Assembly (NCBI GenBank): GCA_964542305.1
Contig: CAZITX010000014.1
Location: 1 to 64,000, forward strand
From: DMER64 sp964542305
GTDB taxonomy: Bacteria > Bacteroidota > Bacteroidia > Bacteroidales > UBA932
DNA length: 64,000 nucleotides
Direction of reading: 5' to 3'
A program made the position numbers and the translations under genes. The notes beneath the pieces are model-generated. The model saw only the letters and a program-made list of their open reading frames with translations. It did no database searches and had not been told where the DNA came from. Position 1 is the stretch's first letter. Each line of letters starts with the position of its first letter. Shown one piece after another: positions 36,532-45,391 of the stretch.

Positions 36532-37836
36532 ATGAAAATTCTTGTTTTGGGATCCGGTGGCAGGGAGCACGCACTTGCCTGGAAATTGGTACAGTCACCT
36601 TTGGTTGAGGAGCTTTTTGTGGCACCGGGCAATCCGGGAACTGCTGCTCTCACTTTAACAAACGGAAAGCATGTAGCTAATGTTGCATTATCGACCACAA
36701 ATTTTCCTGCCGTACGCACTGCCTTGTTACAATACCGTATAGATATGCTTGTGGTAGGGCCGGAAGAACCCCTGGTAAAAGGGATAAAGGATTTTTGCCT
36801 GGAGGATCCCTCCTTGTCACATGTTTTGGTTGTTGGCCCCGGGAGTGATGGCGCCAGGCTGGAAGGCAGTAAGGATTACGCCAAACGATTTATGTCTGCC
36901 TACAACATCCCTACTGCACGTTACCAAACCTTTGATGCGGATCATTACCGGGAAGCGTGCCTTTTTTTGGAAACCATGCATTCTCCGTATGTTCTGAAAG
37001 CCGATGGATTGGCAGCAGGCAAAGGCGTATTGATAGAATCGGACCTGCAGCAGGCCTGCCAACACCTGAAAGAGATCCTGGACGGAAAATTCGGGGCAGC
37101 CGGCAATAAAGTGGTTTTGGAAGAATTCCTGGAGGGCATTGAAGTGTCCGTTTTTGTTCTCACCGATGGCGTACATTATAAGATCCTTCCCGAGGCAAAG
37201 GACTACAAAAGAATAGGGGAGCAAGACAGCGGCCTGAATACCGGCGGAATGGGAGCTGTATCTCCCGTGCCTTTTGCCGGAGCAGATTTTATGAAAAAAG
37301 TGGAAGAACGGATCATACGGCCAACCTTATCCGGATTGCAAAAAGAAGGTTGCGATTACCGGGGTTTTATATTTTTTGGCCTGATGAATTGCGCGGGTAA
37401 TCCATACCTTATAGAATATAACGTCAGAATGGGTGATCCCGAAACAGAATCTGTTGTAATGCGCCTGCAAGGTGACTTCGCTGCGGCCTGTGCCGCATTG
37501 AAAAACAGGTCCCTGGAAAAGATGGATCTTACGGTGAACAGTAAACATAGTGTGACCGTAGTAACAGTAGCGGGAGGATATCCGGAGTCATATGAAAAAG
37601 GATATGAGATAAAGGGATTGGACCGGGTGCAGAATGCAACGGTTTTCCACATGGGAACAACAGGGGATCAACAGATAAAAACAGCCGGAGGACGCGTTTT
37701 GGCTATATCGGCAATGGCATCTACAGCTGAAAAAGCCCGGGAAAAAGCTTACGGGGAACTGTCACGTATCTCTTTCAGGGATATGTATTACCGTAAAGAC
37801 ATAGGGGAAGATCTTATGAATATGCAAACACCGTAA
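36532..37836 (+). CDS. purD: Phosphoribosylamine-glycine ligase
   Basis: 434 residues, normal for GARS. It joins glycine to phosphoribosylamine with ATP in purine synthesis. GSGGREHALAWKL at the N-terminus, PVVGPE-like VVGPEEPLVKG, KADGLAAGKGV in the ATP-grasp fold, GMGAVSPVP and YNVRMGDPETE are all family signatures. Divergent from the ECF sigma operon; the next gene follows after one base. Confidence 0.97.
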   Translation: MKILVLGSGGREHALAWKLVQSPLVEELFVAPGNPGTAALTLTNGKHVANVALSTTNFPAVRTALLQYRIDMLVVGPEEPLVKGIKDFCLEDPSLSHVLVVGPGSDGARLEGSKDYAKRFMSAYNIPTARYQTFDADHYREACLFLETMHSPYVLKADGLAAGKGVLIESDLQQACQHLKEILDGKFGAAGNKVVLEEFLEGIEVSVFVLTDGVHYKILPEAKDYKRIGEQDSGLNTGGMGAVSPVPFAGADFMKKVEERIIRPTLSGLQKEGCDYRGFIFFGLMNCAGNPYLIEYNVRMGDPETESVVMRLQGDFAAACAALKNRSLEKMDLTVNSKHSVTVVTVAGGYPESYEKGYEIKGLDRVQNATVFHMGTTGDQQIKTAGGRVLAISAMASTAEKAREKAYGELSRISFRDMYYRKDIGEDLMNMQTP

Positions 37837-37837
37837 T

Positions 37838-38788
37838 ATGATCGAATATATCAAACGCAGTCTTACCGGAGCATTCCTGTTGTCCTTTTTATTGATGGCG
37901 TTATTTCGCGTGTTTTATTGTGTGGTAGCGGAGAACTCCTGCCTTTGGTACCTGCATTTGACAGAAACGTTTATCATTATCGGTACCGGTGTGTTGCTTT
38001 CTTTTCTTAATGACCGCTACGGGCTTTTGCCGGAACGGACGCTCTGGATCCTGGTTTGTTATGTATGGATGGTATCCTGTTTCCCGCAAACGTATCAAAA
38101 CCCACGACTGTATGCAGCATCTCTGTTTGTCGCAGCGGCTGTTTATGCATTGGTATATGCGGCCTTTATTTCCGGAACAAGAGCCGGCCCTTTCCTGTGC
38201 GCTTTTTTCATAACCTGTGCCGGAATACTGTACACTCCCGCGTTATTTCTCCTGATACCATTTATTATCAGTTTTGTACGGATGGTTAAATTATCCGGTA
38301 AAGATGTGGTGGCTTTCTTAGGCGGAATTATCGTTCCGGTATTTTTAGTTACGGCTGTCCTGTGGTTCCTCAATAACGATATTCAGGAGTATTGGACGGT
38401 CACCTTCGCATTTTTCAAGGGCCCGGATCCTTCAACAGCCTTCACTTCCTTTACCATTTCCCGCATCGTACTTGTATCCCTGATATTTCTGTTGGTTATT
38501 CTTTCCCTGTTTATCCGGTTGGTACACCGCGATACTACCACCACGGTTACAATATCCCGTTTTTACGGATCCATGTTCTGGATAATCTTTTTTGCGGCTT
38601 TGGTGATGGTATTTTATCCTGTTTATGCCAAAGGAATGTTGCCTTTGGTTATGATCCCCGCCTCTTTGTTGATCACTTCCCTTTTCTCGGAAAGACGTCT
38701 TTTCGCTTCCAGGGTCTGGTTGGCTTTATTTCTGTTGGCCGGACTGGCCCACTATATCTTTGTGTTCTTCCCCGTTGATACTGTCTAA
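37838..38788 (+). CDS. Multi-pass membrane protein (DUF6427-like)
   Basis: 316 residues with eight to ten hydrophobic segments and no catalytic motif. Directly behind purD (one base), a common pairing in Bacteroidetes where the partner is annotated DUF6427. Function unknown. Its last 63 bp overlap the 3' end of the cytochrome c peroxidase gene on the other strand, and both frames end normally, so the overlap seems real. Confidence 0.75.
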   Translation: MIEYIKRSLTGAFLLSFLLMALFRVFYCVVAENSCLWYLHLTETFIIIGTGVLLSFLNDRYGLLPERTLWILVCYVWMVSCFPQTYQNPRLYAASLFVAAAVYALVYAAFISGTRAGPFLCAFFITCAGILYTPALFLLIPFIISFVRMVKLSGKDVVAFLGGIIVPVFLVTAVLWFLNNDIQEYWTVTFAFFKGPDPSTAFTSFTISRIVLVSLIFLLVILSLFIRLVHRDTTTTVTISRFYGSMFWIIFFAALVMVFYPVYAKGMLPLVMIPASLLITSLFSERRLFASRVWLALFLLAGLAHYIFVFFPVDTV

Positions 38789-40159
38789 CGGAATACCCTT
38801 GTATTCTCCTGTAAGGGTGTTCAGGAAAGAAACTATGGCCCGGATCTGTTTCCGGGATAATTTTTTATCCCGTTGATAATAAGCCATTTTTGCCACAGCA
38901 TCTTCCAACGTACTTGCCGAGGCATCGTGAAAATACGGTTGTGTAAGTGCAACATTTCTCAGGCCGGGAACTTTAAAACGGTGCATATCAGAAGATTTGG
39001 ATGTTACCGAATAACGGCCCATATCTTCCAGAACAATTTGCCGGATATCCGGAAAATAATTGTTGGCTACTCCCATAAATTCAAAAGACGTACCTCCCAT
39101 AGCCGTGCCATTATGACAAGTGGCACACCCGAATTTTTTAAACGACCGGTATCCTTCCCGGGCCTGTCGGTCTATGACCTCGGCATCACCTTTCAGGTAC
39201 CTGTCAAAGGGTGAGTCCGGAGTGATCAAGGTCTTGTTAAACTCGGCAAGGGCATGGGTGATGGTGCTGTCTGAAAAACCTTCAGGGTAAGCTTCAAGGA
39301 AACGCTCAGTCAGCGAGGAATCTTCAGATAAAATGTCCAGGATACGATCCAGGCTGTCGTTGCCCATCTTCACCGGATCAAGCAACGCCTGATATGCCTG
39401 TTCCTGCAGCGAAGAGGCATTTCCGTTCCAAAAATAGAAAGAATGAAAGACAGTATTGAAAACGGACAAGCAGTTGATAGTCCCGGGTTGGTAATATACA
39501 CCTACTGAAAAATCAAGGTTATCTACACCGGCCGTTTTCAGGTTGTGACATGTGGCACAGGTTATGGTGTTGTCAACAGAAAGCCGTGAATCGTGAAAAA
39601 GCAGTTCACCCAGTGCTGCTTTATCCGAATTATATGGAACGAAACCGGGAACAGGATGTACCGGTTCAAAGGGATTTTTTTCAGATGGTATCGGTTGGGT
39701 ATAATAGGTAAAGAGCTGATCGTATATCCAGTCCAGGAAAATTTCTTGTTTATCCTTTGTCATGTAAGATTTCCAGTGTATTACATAAAAACTCAAAGGA
39801 GGCATACTTTGTTGGGAAACGGCTTTTTGCAATTTCACCAAAGAAGTTTCATCGTAAGGTACATTTTCAAGTGAATATGCCAACGTATAGGTTGCATCTG
39901 CATAGCGAATCCCTTTTTCGGCATCTCTTCGAATGGCCTGGCCGAAAATTGGCCAGTTAACGTGTTTGCAAAATTCGTGTGGTCCGCCATGACATATGAA
40001 ACAGCCACCCTGGTCAATGATGACATTAACCCGGTCCATAAGACTCATATCATCAGGAGGAGCCTGGTTGACAATCCGCGATAAGAAAATTCCCGTTCCT
40101 ATGACAATGATCACGGAGCCGGTTATTTTCCAGAGTATATTCAAAAAACGTTTCATCAC
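38726..40159 (-). CDS. Three-haem cytochrome c peroxidase (MauG/CcpA family)
   Basis: 477 residues. An N-terminal membrane anchor (residues about 6-27), then a haem-binding domain with GGCFICHGGPH, and a peroxidase core with two more haem sites: ITCATCHNLKTAG and FGCATCHNGTAMGG. GELLFHDSRLS, PGTINCLSVFNT and FKVPGLRNVALTQPYFHDAS are typical of di-haem peroxidases. It reduces hydrogen peroxide in the periplasm using cytochrome electrons; the extra N-terminal haem may serve as electron entry. It overlaps ccsA by four bases, so peroxidase and cytochrome maturation genes form one operon. Confidence 0.92.
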   Translation of the reverse strand: MMKRFLNILWKITGSVIIVIGTGIFLSRIVNQAPPDDMSLMDRVNVIIDQGGCFICHGGPHEFCKHVNWPIFGQAIRRDAEKGIRYADATYTLAYSLENVPYDETSLVKLQKAVSQQSMPPLSFYVIHWKSYMTKDKQEIFLDWIYDQLFTYYTQPIPSEKNPFEPVHPVPGFVPYNSDKAALGELLFHDSRLSVDNTITCATCHNLKTAGVDNLDFSVGVYYQPGTINCLSVFNTVFHSFYFWNGNASSLQEQAYQALLDPVKMGNDSLDRILDILSEDSSLTERFLEAYPEGFSDSTITHALAEFNKTLITPDSPFDRYLKGDAEVIDRQAREGYRSFKKFGCATCHNGTAMGGTSFEFMGVANNYFPDIRQIVLEDMGRYSVTSKSSDMHRFKVPGLRNVALTQPYFHDASASTLEDAVAKMAYYQRDKKLSRKQIRAIVSFLNTLTGEYKGIPLDSINGEEHKDIVGQSGQQK

Positions 40160-40947
40160 CGTTTTATGTTGAGGGCGTAATTATGCATGCTGCCCCGTGC
40201 AGAAGGCAGGTATTGCAACCCGTACCAGCAGATCTGCAACGCCAGGAAAGCAACAATCAAAGAAACATATAATTGTTTTTTAGCTTTTGGCCGTATGTTT
40301 TTAATATGAAAAGAAAACACATACAATAGCCAGGTTAGGGCAGCCCAGGTTTCTTTCGGGTCCCAGCTCCAGTAATCTCCCCAAGCCTGTTTGGCCCATA
40401 AAGCCCCCAGCAACATACCAATTGTAAAGAAAGAAAGTCCGGCACGGCACAGCTTGTCAATGGCATCGAGTACATTCAATGACGGCCGGATCAAACCGGC
40501 CAGGGCAAGCAAAAAGGTACACGCCAGCAATGCATAGGAAAACATATAAACGGTAACATGCGGAATGAACCAGATGCTTTGCAGGGCGGGCATCAGGACA
40601 CGGTTGTGGATCTCGGGCCGCAAAATATTGATCACAAGAAAAACAAGCGCCATAACTGTCGTCAGGGAGAGGACCCATTTGTATTTCCAGCGGATGTAAG
40701 TGATCAGGCCTGCCAGGGTAAGGAACAGGGAATACCATAACCGGGTTTCTCCCATGGTGACCAGGGGCGGCCGTTTTAGAGATATCCAGAAAGCGATAAT
40801 AAAAGAGCTGTAAATGATAATTCCTGTGGAATAAACGATCAAGGACCAAAGAGAGGCTTTTCTCCGGTCGAAAAATGATGTAACCGATCCGGCGATCCAG
40901 AAAAAGGCAGCTGCAACAGCAAAATATATTAAATGATCCCAGGTCAT
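40156..40947 (-). CDS. ccsA: Cytochrome c assembly protein, CcsA/CcmC family
   Basis: 263 residues from the ATG at 40947 (MTWDHLIYFAV), which overlaps the upstream stop by four bases; an upstream start would lie inside the ResB-like gene. Eight or so membrane helices. The haem-handling WWD motif is WGDYWSWDPKETWAAL; His residues in WFIPHVTVYMFSY and FSFHIKN could bind haem. Together with ResB it forms a system II synthetase that attaches haem to apocytochromes on the periplasmic side. Confidence 0.92.
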   Translation of the reverse strand: MTWDHLIYFAVAAAFFWIAGSVTSFFDRRKASLWSLIVYSTGIIIYSSFIIAFWISLKRPPLVTMGETRLWYSLFLTLAGLITYIRWKYKWVLSLTTVMALVFLVINILRPEIHNRVLMPALQSIWFIPHVTVYMFSYALLACTFLLALAGLIRPSLNVLDAIDKLCRAGLSFFTIGMLLGALWAKQAWGDYWSWDPKETWAALTWLLYVFSFHIKNIRPKAKKQLYVSLIVAFLALQICWYGLQYLPSARGSMHNYALNIKR

Positions 40948-41678
40948 CGGAAAAATGTTTTTAAGGCTCCTGCGAGCAACAACAATATTCCTGCAAATAC
41001 CAGCCATCGCCAGGGCTGGCGGGTCACCATAACAATACAGTAATCCGTCATATCTCCCTTTGCCGAGTCGTAATCCATCAAATAAACCTGGTGCCCTTTA
41101 TAATGTACCGGGTGGTTTACCCGAAGCGTTTTAAGGACTGTATTTTCTCTACCGTCCGAGTCCACTGCCGTTCCTTTGGGCGGAACTTTTCCGGTGTCCG
41201 GGATATCCTTGACGCGGCTCATATCCTGCAAGGACACCTCGGCCCGGTATTCCATGGGTTCGCCTGTCTGGTAACGGGTTACCCGAAAATCCTCCAGACG
41301 TAAAGTGAAAGGCAGTGAAGTGCGGGCGTACTCATGACGGGGAACCATGATATGTGTTACGGAAGCATCGGCAGTGCCGAGCATGCCTGCCCACAAAGCC
41401 AGCCACAGTCCAAACCCGGCAAGGGAAAATTGTAGAAACAGGCGCGAAGCCAATACGATCAAAAATACAGTGAGCACCACAACAAAGGGCCAGGAGTGTG
41501 TAAATGCAACATGTCCCGGCATAAAACCCTGTACAAGGGAAACGGCTATCAACAGGACCAGGGCTATGGTCATGTAGATATCCCGGTATAGTTTCCGGAA
41601 TTTCCATCCTAAGAAAACAATACACAATCCTATTATCAAATTAACGGGGAAAGCAAAAAGATGTAAGCTGACCGTCAT
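40944..41678 (-). CDS. ResB-like cytochrome c biogenesis protein
   Basis: 244 residues from MTVSLHLFAFPVN. Three or four N-terminal membrane helices, a periplasmic domain (FTLRLEDFRVTRYQTGEPMEY, HPVHYKGHQVYLMDYD) and a final transmembrane helix ending LLLLAGALKTFFR. The domain pattern is that of ResB/Ccs1, though shorter than classical ResB. First gene of the three-gene unit with ccsA and the peroxidase. Confidence 0.8.
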   Translation of the reverse strand: MTVSLHLFAFPVNLIIGLCIVFLGWKFRKLYRDIYMTIALVLLIAVSLVQGFMPGHVAFTHSWPFVVVLTVFLIVLASRLFLQFSLAGFGLWLALWAGMLGTADASVTHIMVPRHEYARTSLPFTLRLEDFRVTRYQTGEPMEYRAEVSLQDMSRVKDIPDTGKVPPKGTAVDSDGRENTVLKTLRVNHPVHYKGHQVYLMDYDSAKGDMTDYCIVMVTRQPWRWLVFAGILLLLAGALKTFFR

Positions 41679-41732
41679 AGGGGAATGGTTTGGTTGATAA
41701 CAAAGATAAAAAAAATCTGCCGTGGAATTACT

Positions 41733-41740
41733 TATCTTTG
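41733..41740 (+). promoter_or_regulatory. -7 element before FkbM gene
   Basis: TATCTTTG followed by CA, seven bases before the ATG at 41748. No TTG is found at the expected distance upstream. Confidence 0.45.
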
Positions 41741-41747
41741 CAACACC

Positions 41748-42890
41748 ATGGAAAATATTCAATTAGATAAGGAATACAGCCGGGATGATTTAATGATCAA
41801 AGAGTTGACAAGTTCCGGATTGCCCGTGTTCCTGTATGGAACAGGACTGATTGCGGATACGGCACAAATCTACTTATCTGAAAACGGGCTTCAGATAACC
41901 GGCCGTGTCATAGACGACAAATACATTGATGACATGCGATCCCGCACAGACAAACCCATATTATCCATATCGCAATTGAACCGCCAATATCCTGCATTCA
42001 ATGTTTTGTTATGCTTTTTTGGCGGGTACCGTAATGATCTGAGTAAATACCGCGAATTATTTCCCGGGGCAGGCATTATCAGCTTTTTATCTTCCATATA
42101 CGACCGAGGTGTCCTGGAACCGATGGACCGGGACTATGTTGCCACCAACATCGGATCATTCAACCGGGTCTTTGAACTGTTGGAAGATAAACTCTCAAAA
42201 GACTGCCTGGAAGCCTACCTGAATGCCAAGATCCATAAAGATGCCACTTACCTGTTCCCCTATGTAAGAAGGCCTCAATATTTTTCAGAACATTCCGTTA
42301 TTAACGATCTGACACTTACAACAAAAGAGATCATGATCAATTGTGGGGCTTTTACCGGGGATACCATCAAAGATTTCCTGGAAACCGTCGGGAGCAGGTA
42401 CACCAAGATTTACGCTTGTGAGCCCGACAGCATTAACGTACATAAGTTGAGCGAATATGTACATGCTGCTGTACCGGATGGAGATGTAGTCATAATTCCA
42501 AAATGTATCTCAAACACTTCTGAACCCGTATACTTTATCAATGAAGGAACGATGCTTTCCCGGAAAGTGGAAGCGCCTTTGCCGGGAGCCGTATCCCTGC
42601 AATCCACAACAATAGACGAAATGTTGGGATCATCTCCGGCCACTTTGATCGTTATGGATGTAGAAGGCAACGAGCTGAAAGCCCTGCAGGGAGCCCGGCA
42701 TACCATACTCAAAAACAAGCCGATCCTGGCCATGGCTGCTTATCACAAAAAAGACGACCTTCCCGTCCTGGTTGATTACCTGAAAACCCTCGTCCCTGAA
42801 TACAGATTCTATTTCAGGGTTCACAAACCAATGGCCATTGACGCAGTGCTCTATGCCAGCGCCAGAGAAAGGTGTGCAACGTACACTTGA
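41748..42890 (+). CDS. FkbM-family methyltransferase
   Basis: 380 residues. The first 110 residues form an N-terminal nucleotide-binding-like fold (LPVFLYGTGLIADTAQIYL). The FkbM methyltransferase domain starts near residue 200: MINCGAFTGDTIKDFLE (SAM-binding loop), YACEPDSINVHKL, STTIDEML and LIVMDVEGNELKALQGA, with AYHKKDDLPVLVDYL. Such proteins often methylate sugars or polyketides. The ATG at 41748 follows a -7 element; the frame is open for 21 codons upstream. The last codons and stop (ending Ala-Thr-Tyr-Thr) lie inside the left arm of the 131-bp palindrome. Confidence 0.87.
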   Translation: MENIQLDKEYSRDDLMIKELTSSGLPVFLYGTGLIADTAQIYLSENGLQITGRVIDDKYIDDMRSRTDKPILSISQLNRQYPAFNVLLCFFGGYRNDLSKYRELFPGAGIISFLSSIYDRGVLEPMDRDYVATNIGSFNRVFELLEDKLSKDCLEAYLNAKIHKDATYLFPYVRRPQYFSEHSVINDLTLTTKEIMINCGAFTGDTIKDFLETVGSRYTKIYACEPDSINVHKLSEYVHAAVPDGDVVIIPKCISNTSEPVYFINEGTMLSRKVEAPLPGAVSLQSTTIDEMLGSSPATLIVMDVEGNELKALQGARHTILKNKPILAMAAYHKKDDLPVLVDYLKTLVPEYRFYFRVHKPMAIDAVLYASARERCATYT

Positions 42891-42998
42891 TTCTTTTGCC
42901 TCAAAATCAGGCAATTATGAAATTCGACCCCCCGGGGGTCGAATTTCATAACTCACTGTGAATCAGTGAAAAGAATCAAGTGTACGTTGCACACCTTT
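42868..42998. repeat. 131-bp nested palindrome, REPIN-like
   Basis: Perfect 30-bp inverted arms (42868-42897 and 42969-42998) enclose three further hairpins: GCCT-CAAAATC-AGGC (42898-42912), a perfect 17-bp palindrome with one central base containing TCGACCCCC/GGGGGTCGA (42916-42950), and CACTG-TGAAT-CAGTG (42955-42969). Folded as a single strand it gives a cloverleaf. Each arm also holds a small hairpin GTGTGC-AAC-GTACAC. A solitary half copy lies at 1650-1668. The layout of two inverted units around a spacer resembles REP pairs (REPIN). Confidence 0.85.
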
Positions 42999-43008
42999 TG
43001 CGCCCATA

Positions 43009-43038
43009 AAAAAAGCCGGCCAAGAAGCCGGCTTTTTT
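43009..43038. terminator. Bidirectional terminator
   Basis: Perfect 12-bp stem AAAAAAGCCGGC/GCCGGCTTTTTT with loop CAAGAA. It ends the FkbM gene on the plus strand and tRNA-Cys on the minus strand (two bases beyond the tRNA). Confidence 0.9.
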
Positions 43039-43040
43039 AG

Positions 43041-43111
43041 AGGTACCCAGCGGAATCGAACCGCTGTACTCGGTTTTGCAGACCGATGCCTAACCACTCG
43101 GCCAGGGTACC
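43041..43111 (-). tRNA. tRNA-Cys (GCA)
   Basis: 71 nt. Acceptor GGTACCC pairs with GGGTACC, discriminator T at 43041. The anticodon loop CTGCAAA between TCGGT and ACCGA gives GCA. D arm GGCCGAGTGGTTAGGC and T arm GCGGTTCGATTCCGC are intact. CCA is not encoded. Confidence 0.95.
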
Positions 43112-43123
43112 ATAAAAGGACTG

Positions 43124-43131
43124 CAAAGTTA
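43124..43131 (-). promoter_or_regulatory. -7 element of tRNA-Cys
   Basis: TAACTTTG on the minus strand, 12 bases before the tRNA 5' end. It overlaps the last bases of the exonuclease fusion gene. The -33 element is not clear. Confidence 0.5.
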
Positions 43132-44175
43132 GTAAATATTTTTAAAAAGCACAGCCAGTTTTTCCAGATACTTCTTATCCGTTTTGTCAAACGTGTTTAG
43201 CTTTTCAGAATCTATATCCAGAACCGCCCTGATCCTGCCTTCTTTATCTGACAAAGGAACCACGATCTCTGAGCGGGAACGGGAACTGCAAGCTATATGC
43301 CCGGGAAATTTTTCCACATCCGGAACGATCAATGTTTTACGCTGTTTCCAGGAAGACCCGCAAACTCCCCTGCCGTATGGGATCCGGGTACAGGCCACAG
43401 GCCCCTGGAACGGACCCAGAACCAATTGTCCGGCAGCATCGTCCACAAGGTAAAAACCAACCCACCAAAATTTAAAGGTGTCCTTTATCAATGCACTGAT
43501 ATTAGCCATATTTGCCACAATATCCGGTTCGCCTTTCACCAGGGCAGCAGCCCGTTCCAGGACTTCTTCGTACATCCGCTGACGGGGAGATTTTTTTTCT
43601 TCCTGGTGAGATGTCAATTCCCGGTAAATTCGGTAACAGACGTAAGCATCGGTGGCCGCATAGCGGGCCTGGGCTTCAGACAGGGGATAAGCCTCCCAAT
43701 TGGTAGTCTGTTGCGACTTGCTCACACGTTTTCCTAAAACAATAGCCGCCAGCTTCTTGACGCTTTTTTCCATAATGCCGTATTCCTGCGCCATTTCCTG
43801 CAGATCAATGAACCCTTCCGCCTGAAAGTCGGTATAGCGCTGCAGCCCAATAATATCGTCCCTGACAGCAGCTCCAACTTTCACTATGCGGGGATCACTC
43901 AATACGGCCAACAGTTCCGGGGGCAGCCCCGTTTTATTCAGGTGGATCAGAAAAGAACGATTGCCGGTAGACAATTGTAAAAGAGCAGGTTTGTACATTT
44001 TTCCGGAAGAAAAACGGGGCTTGGTTTCCGTATCGAAACCCAAAACCGGTTGCCGCAAGAGGTACTCTGCCGCTTTCTGCACCTGCGAACGCGTAGTAAC
44101 AAGGGTGATGTGTCCCTCCAATTCTACTTGGGGAAACATATCCAGGACACTGTTATCAATTGTTGATGCAAACAT
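43129..44175 (-). CDS. Fusion: RNase D-like 3'-5' exonuclease plus free-methionine-R-sulfoxide reductase
   Basis: 348 residues in one frame. Residues about 20-190 are a DEDD 3'-5' exonuclease domain: LGFDTETKP (Asp48, Glu50), VGAAVRDDI (Asp106/107) and RYAATDAYVCYRIY (Asp176). Residues about 201-348 are a GAF domain of the fRMsr type: VGFYLVDD, LGPFQGPVACTRIPYGRGVCG and FPGHIACSSRSRSEIVVPL. Cysteines 262, 272 and 296 have the same spacing (10 and 24) as Cys84, 94 and 118 of the E. coli enzyme. The two activities are usually encoded separately. Met201 could start the GAF part alone. The start overlaps the upstream lipoprotein gene by 20 bp. Confidence 0.88.
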   Translation of the reverse strand: MFASTIDNSVLDMFPQVELEGHITLVTTRSQVQKAAEYLLRQPVLGFDTETKPRFSSGKMYKPALLQLSTGNRSFLIHLNKTGLPPELLAVLSDPRIVKVGAAVRDDIIGLQRYTDFQAEGFIDLQEMAQEYGIMEKSVKKLAAIVLGKRVSKSQQTTNWEAYPLSEAQARYAATDAYVCYRIYRELTSHQEEKKSPRQRMYEEVLERAAALVKGEPDIVANMANISALIKDTFKFWWVGFYLVDDAAGQLVLGPFQGPVACTRIPYGRGVCGSSWKQRKTLIVPDVEKFPGHIACSSRSRSEIVVPLSDKEGRIRAVLDIDSEKLNTFDKTDKKYLEKLAVLFKNIY

Positions 44176-45391
44176 TTAGTAAGGGGTATTTAGAAAGATC
44201 CAAAGGTTCTGCAGAAGATAATATCCGGACACAGGAAGGAGTGGTACGGAAAGCTGCCAGACGCTTATCTCTCAATGCCTTGTACAGTATTCCCGCCGCT
44301 TCTTCACGCGGATTGACCAGAACCACTTCCGGATCTATAAGGTGTCTGTATATATAACGGTTGTTTTGCCTGAAATTTCTCAAAAAAGTAAGCTGTTCCT
44401 TAATGATGCCCGGGTAACGTGAAGATGTATTCTCCCCGGTCAGAATGTATTTCAAAGGAGGATGGCTCCCCAATAGCAATTGGTTAACCAGGCTCGTAAT
44501 CGCATAACGGACAGCATTTTCTGTGGAATTAACCTCCATGACACCGGGATTGTACCGGGAACCCCTGTAATTCATACCGGATCTGGAATAATCAAAATGG
44601 TAAGCCCTTATAAGATCCCTGTCCAGGGGATAAAGTGTATTGTTCAAAGAGGGAAGGCTGTCAGGAGTGAAACCCTGGAAAACCACTTCAACCTCTTCAG
44701 TCATAACATCGTAAGCATTAAGTGCCAGGCTGCTTTCAGAAGCGATCACACCTACCGTGACGCGTTTGTTTCTTTCCGAATGGAACCGTCGCACATTGTC
44801 CAGTGACTTGTCAATTCCTGCCTGTAAAACACTTATGGCAACAACATCCAGATTCGCGGCTTGGATCAGCTCCTGAATATCTTCAAAAGCCATTACCGAG
44901 GCAGGATCCCCGGCAACCACAAGCGCTTTGACCGGAGGCCTGTCGCCTTCTGTGCGGAGGAGCTCCGACATGTTTTTTATGGTTTCAATACGGACCGAGT
45001 CACACACCGGAGCCTTTGCCGCAGGCCGGCATAAAAAATCGAAATATTCGCCTGCAAAATCACTGATCCCGTCACTTCCCGGGTTGCCCGTTATATTATC
45101 AAACTGATCAAAGCCGAGTAGGACTTCAACGGCAGTTATATCATCCTTTTCCGTGCCATATATGCCAACCGGCAGTACTTCCCTTTGTTCGGGAAAAGAT
45201 GCGGGATCCAGGTACCATGCGGAAGTGGTGTCGTTTAAAATTTCGTCGATCACCGGCAATCGTTTGGGTTGTTCTTCACCGGAGTTCCCGCACCCTTGCA
45301 TCAGCCATAAGAAGCTACCAAGGATCATCAGTACAACCGTCTTGCCGGATACGAAAAACTTATTTATTGTACGTGAATGTGCCATGTTCAT
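44156..45391 (-). CDS. Predicted lipoprotein of unknown family
   Basis: 411 residues. A signal with LWLMQGC lipobox near residue 34, preceded by a basic start; the ATG two codons later (45385) is equally possible. The mature part has alternating strands and helices, such as VKALVVAGDPASVMAFEDI, VTVGVIASESSLALNAYDV and PPLKYILTGENTS, suggestive of a periplasmic-binding or Rossmann-like fold, but no family is recognised. It overlaps purM by 32 bp upstream and the exonuclease fusion by 20 bp downstream, so the three are tightly linked. Confidence 0.7.
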   Translation of the reverse strand: MNMAHSRTINKFFVSGKTVVLMILGSFLWLMQGCGNSGEEQPKRLPVIDEILNDTTSAWYLDPASFPEQREVLPVGIYGTEKDDITAVEVLLGFDQFDNITGNPGSDGISDFAGEYFDFLCRPAAKAPVCDSVRIETIKNMSELLRTEGDRPPVKALVVAGDPASVMAFEDIQELIQAANLDVVAISVLQAGIDKSLDNVRRFHSERNKRVTVGVIASESSLALNAYDVMTEEVEVVFQGFTPDSLPSLNNTLYPLDRDLIRAYHFDYSRSGMNYRGSRYNPGVMEVNSTENAVRYAITSLVNQLLLGSHPPLKYILTGENTSSRYPGIIKEQLTFLRNFRQNNRYIYRHLIDPEVVLVNPREEAAGILYKALRDKRLAAFRTTPSCVRILSSAEPLDLSKYPLLNVCINN

